Assembly (NCBI RefSeq): GCF_014837045.1
Contig: NZ_JACSPR010000013.1
Span: forward strand, 1-64,000
DNA: 64,000 nt
Direction of reading: 5' to 3'
Source: Corynebacterium gallinarum
GTDB taxonomy: Bacteria > Actinomycetota > Actinomycetes > Mycobacteriales > Mycobacteriaceae
The notes under the pieces were generated by a model that saw only the letters and a list, made by a program, of their open reading frames with translations, was not told the DNA's origin and did no database searches. This document shows, piece by piece, positions 62,844 to 64,000 of this stretch (position 1 is its first letter; every line of letters begins with the position of its first letter). Both the position numbers and the translations under genes were made by a program.

Positions 62844-64000
62844 TTACTTCGCCTTGTTGGCAGCTCCGAAACGGGTGGTGTCCTTCAGCTCGATGGGCAC
62901 GTCACCGTCCTCCTCATCGATGACCTGGCCGAGCTTGGCCAGTGCGGTGCGGGAGTGCAGCTGCTGACGGGTGGTGGCCAGGTTCCAACGCTTGCGCGAG
63001 AGGGCGTTGAGGCCCCAGCTGACCGCGGAGACGAAACGGTTGCGGAAGCCCACGAGGAACATGAGGTGGACACCGAGCCACAGCAGCCAGCCGATGAAGC
63101 CGGTGACCTCGACCTTGCCCATCTTCACCACGGCGGAGAAGCGGGACACGGTGGCCATGGAGCCCTTGTCGAAGTAGTCAAAGTCCTCGCGTTCATCACT
63201 GGAACGGCCCTCGGCCTCAGCGGCGATCTGCTCGGCGACGTATTCGCCACCCTGGATGGCGACCTGGGCGACACCCGGGAGGTTGTCCAGGGCCATCATG
63301 TCACCGACGACGAAGATGTTCGTGTGTTCGCCGACGGACAGGTCGCGGTTGACCTGGACGCGACCTGCACGGTCGACCTCGACACCGGCCTGATCGGCGA
63401 TGAGCTTGCCCAGTGGGGACGCAGCCACACCTGCGGACCAGATCTTGCAGAACGACGGGATGCGGTGCTCCTCGCCGTCCTTGGTCTTGTAGGTCACGGC
63501 CTCCTCATCGACATCGGTGACCAGGGCGTTGAGCTTGACGGTCACGCCGAGCTTCTCCAGGGTGCGCTGTGCGTTGCGGCCCAGACGCTTGCCGAAGGGG
63601 GGCAGCACCTGTGGGGCACCGTCCAGGAGGATGATCTTGGCGGAGGAGGGGTTGAAGTTGGTGTAACCGCCGGCGAGGGTGCGGTGCGCCATCTCGGCGA
63701 GCTGGCCGGCGAGCTCAACGCCGGTGGGGCCGGCACCGACGACGACGAAGGTCAGCAGGCGCTCACGCTCGGCCGGGTCCTCGCAGATCTCGGCGCGCTC
63801 GAAGGCGCCGATGATGCGGGCGCGCAGTTCGAGGGCGTCGTCGATGGTCTTCATGCCGGGGGCGTACTGCGCGAAGTGGTCGTTGCCGAAGTAGGACTGA
63901 CCGGCCCCCGCGCCGACGACCAGCGAGTCATACTCGTAGACCCGGGTGTAGGAGCCCAGGGAGGCGGTGACGGTCTGCTCAGCGACGTTGATGTCGGTGA
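62844..64000 (-). CDS. ndh: Type II NADH dehydrogenase, C-terminal part (N-terminus beyond window)
   Basis: A partial gene: the frame stays open from the stop at 62844 to the window end, so about 385 residues are present. The upstream codons read LVVGAGAGQSYFGNDHFAQY, the conserved Ndh region with the FGND motif. The NADH-binding motif is VVVGAGPTGVELAGQLAEMA and the FAD/quinone segment is NIFVVGDMMALDN. A hydrophobic segment near the C-terminus (FIGWLLWLGVHLMFLVGF) anchors it to the membrane. It passes electrons from NADH to menaquinone without pumping protons. The real start lies outside the window. Confidence 0.95.
   Translation of the reverse strand, partial: TDINVAEQTVTASLGSYTRVYEYDSLVVGAGAGQSYFGNDHFAQYAPGMKTIDDALELRARIIGAFERAEICEDPAERERLLTFVVVGAGPTGVELAGQLAEMAHRTLAGGYTNFNPSSAKIILLDGAPQVLPPFGKRLGRNAQRTLEKLGVTVKLNALVTDVDEEAVTYKTKDGEEHRIPSFCKIWSAGVAASPLGKLIADQAGVEVDRAGRVQVNRDLSVGEHTNIFVVGDMMALDNLPGVAQVAIQGGEYVAEQIAAEAEGRSSDEREDFDYFDKGSMATVSRFSAVVKMGKVEVTGFIGWLLWLGVHLMFLVGFRNRFVSAVSWGLNALSRKRWNLATTRQQLHSRTALAKLGQVIDEEDGDVPIELKDTTRFGAANKAK

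Overview
The window is about 63% GC in its backbone (38 of 60 bases in one line counted by hand at 44041). Gene content and order match the Corynebacterium core genome: tlyA, nadK, recN, steA, steB, pyrG, NUDIX, xerD, parA, scpA, scpB, rluB, cmk and der, then secA2, odhI and ftsR, then gnd and a thiamine locus. A close relative of C. glutamicum, such as C. efficiens, is the best fit. Many start codons lie 6-9 bases after a TANANT-like -10 element, as expected for leaderless corynebacterial mRNAs.

Layout. 1-150: the 3' end of a 5S rRNA and a strong rRNA-operon terminator. 196-20087: a long forward block for housekeeping, cell division and chromosome maintenance. It holds an R/G/D-rich TPR protein, glycerol-3-phosphate phosphatase, TlyA, NAD kinase, RecN, SteA/SteB, CTP synthase, a NUDIX hydrolase, XerD, a ParA-type ATPase with ScpA/ScpB, RluB, Cmk and Der; a GNAT gene (reverse) and a sulfurtransferase are interspersed. 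20262-25940: a GyrI-like protein and a methyltransferase (reverse), then a heterodimeric ABC exporter and a ZIP metal transporter (forward). 26254-29152: a lipoprotein sulfatase with its formylglycine-generating enzyme, ending at a tRNA-Pro. 29306-36269: a SEC-C protein, a hydrolase-OsmC fusion, SecA2, OdhI, FtsR, a DUF151 nuclease and a second MerR regulator. 36359-39814 (reverse): a three-gene operon of a glutamate-type binding lipoprotein, a DUF1338/HglS-type 2-oxoadipate dioxygenase and a Glu/Leu-dehydrogenase-like enzyme. 40075-47903 (reverse): a VWA membrane protein, a conserved protein, two CNNM/CBS membrane proteins, a DEAD-box RNA helicase and a succinate-semialdehyde dehydrogenase. 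48181-56686 (reverse): two very large genes of visibly lower GC (27/60 and 29/60 in two sampled lines), a DUF1998 helicase and a 1221-residue partner, which look like an imported anti-phage module. 56774-64000: a tiny ORF, gnd, a hotdog thioesterase, a methyltransferase, a TPP-riboswitch-controlled thiM and thiE-thiD-tenA fusion, and the C-terminal part of NADH dehydrogenase Ndh, cut by the window edge.

Most notable for follow-up: (a) the proposed 2-aminoadipate/2-oxoadipate catabolic operon with a perfect inverted repeat upstream; (b) the two-gene helicase island, which recalls Druantia type III; (c) the ABC heterodimer, whose subunits have lost complementary motifs so that one nucleotide site is canonical and the other appears destroyed; (d) the hydrolase-OsmC fusion without redox cysteines. 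Everything is read by eye from sequence; no searches or structure predictions were run.
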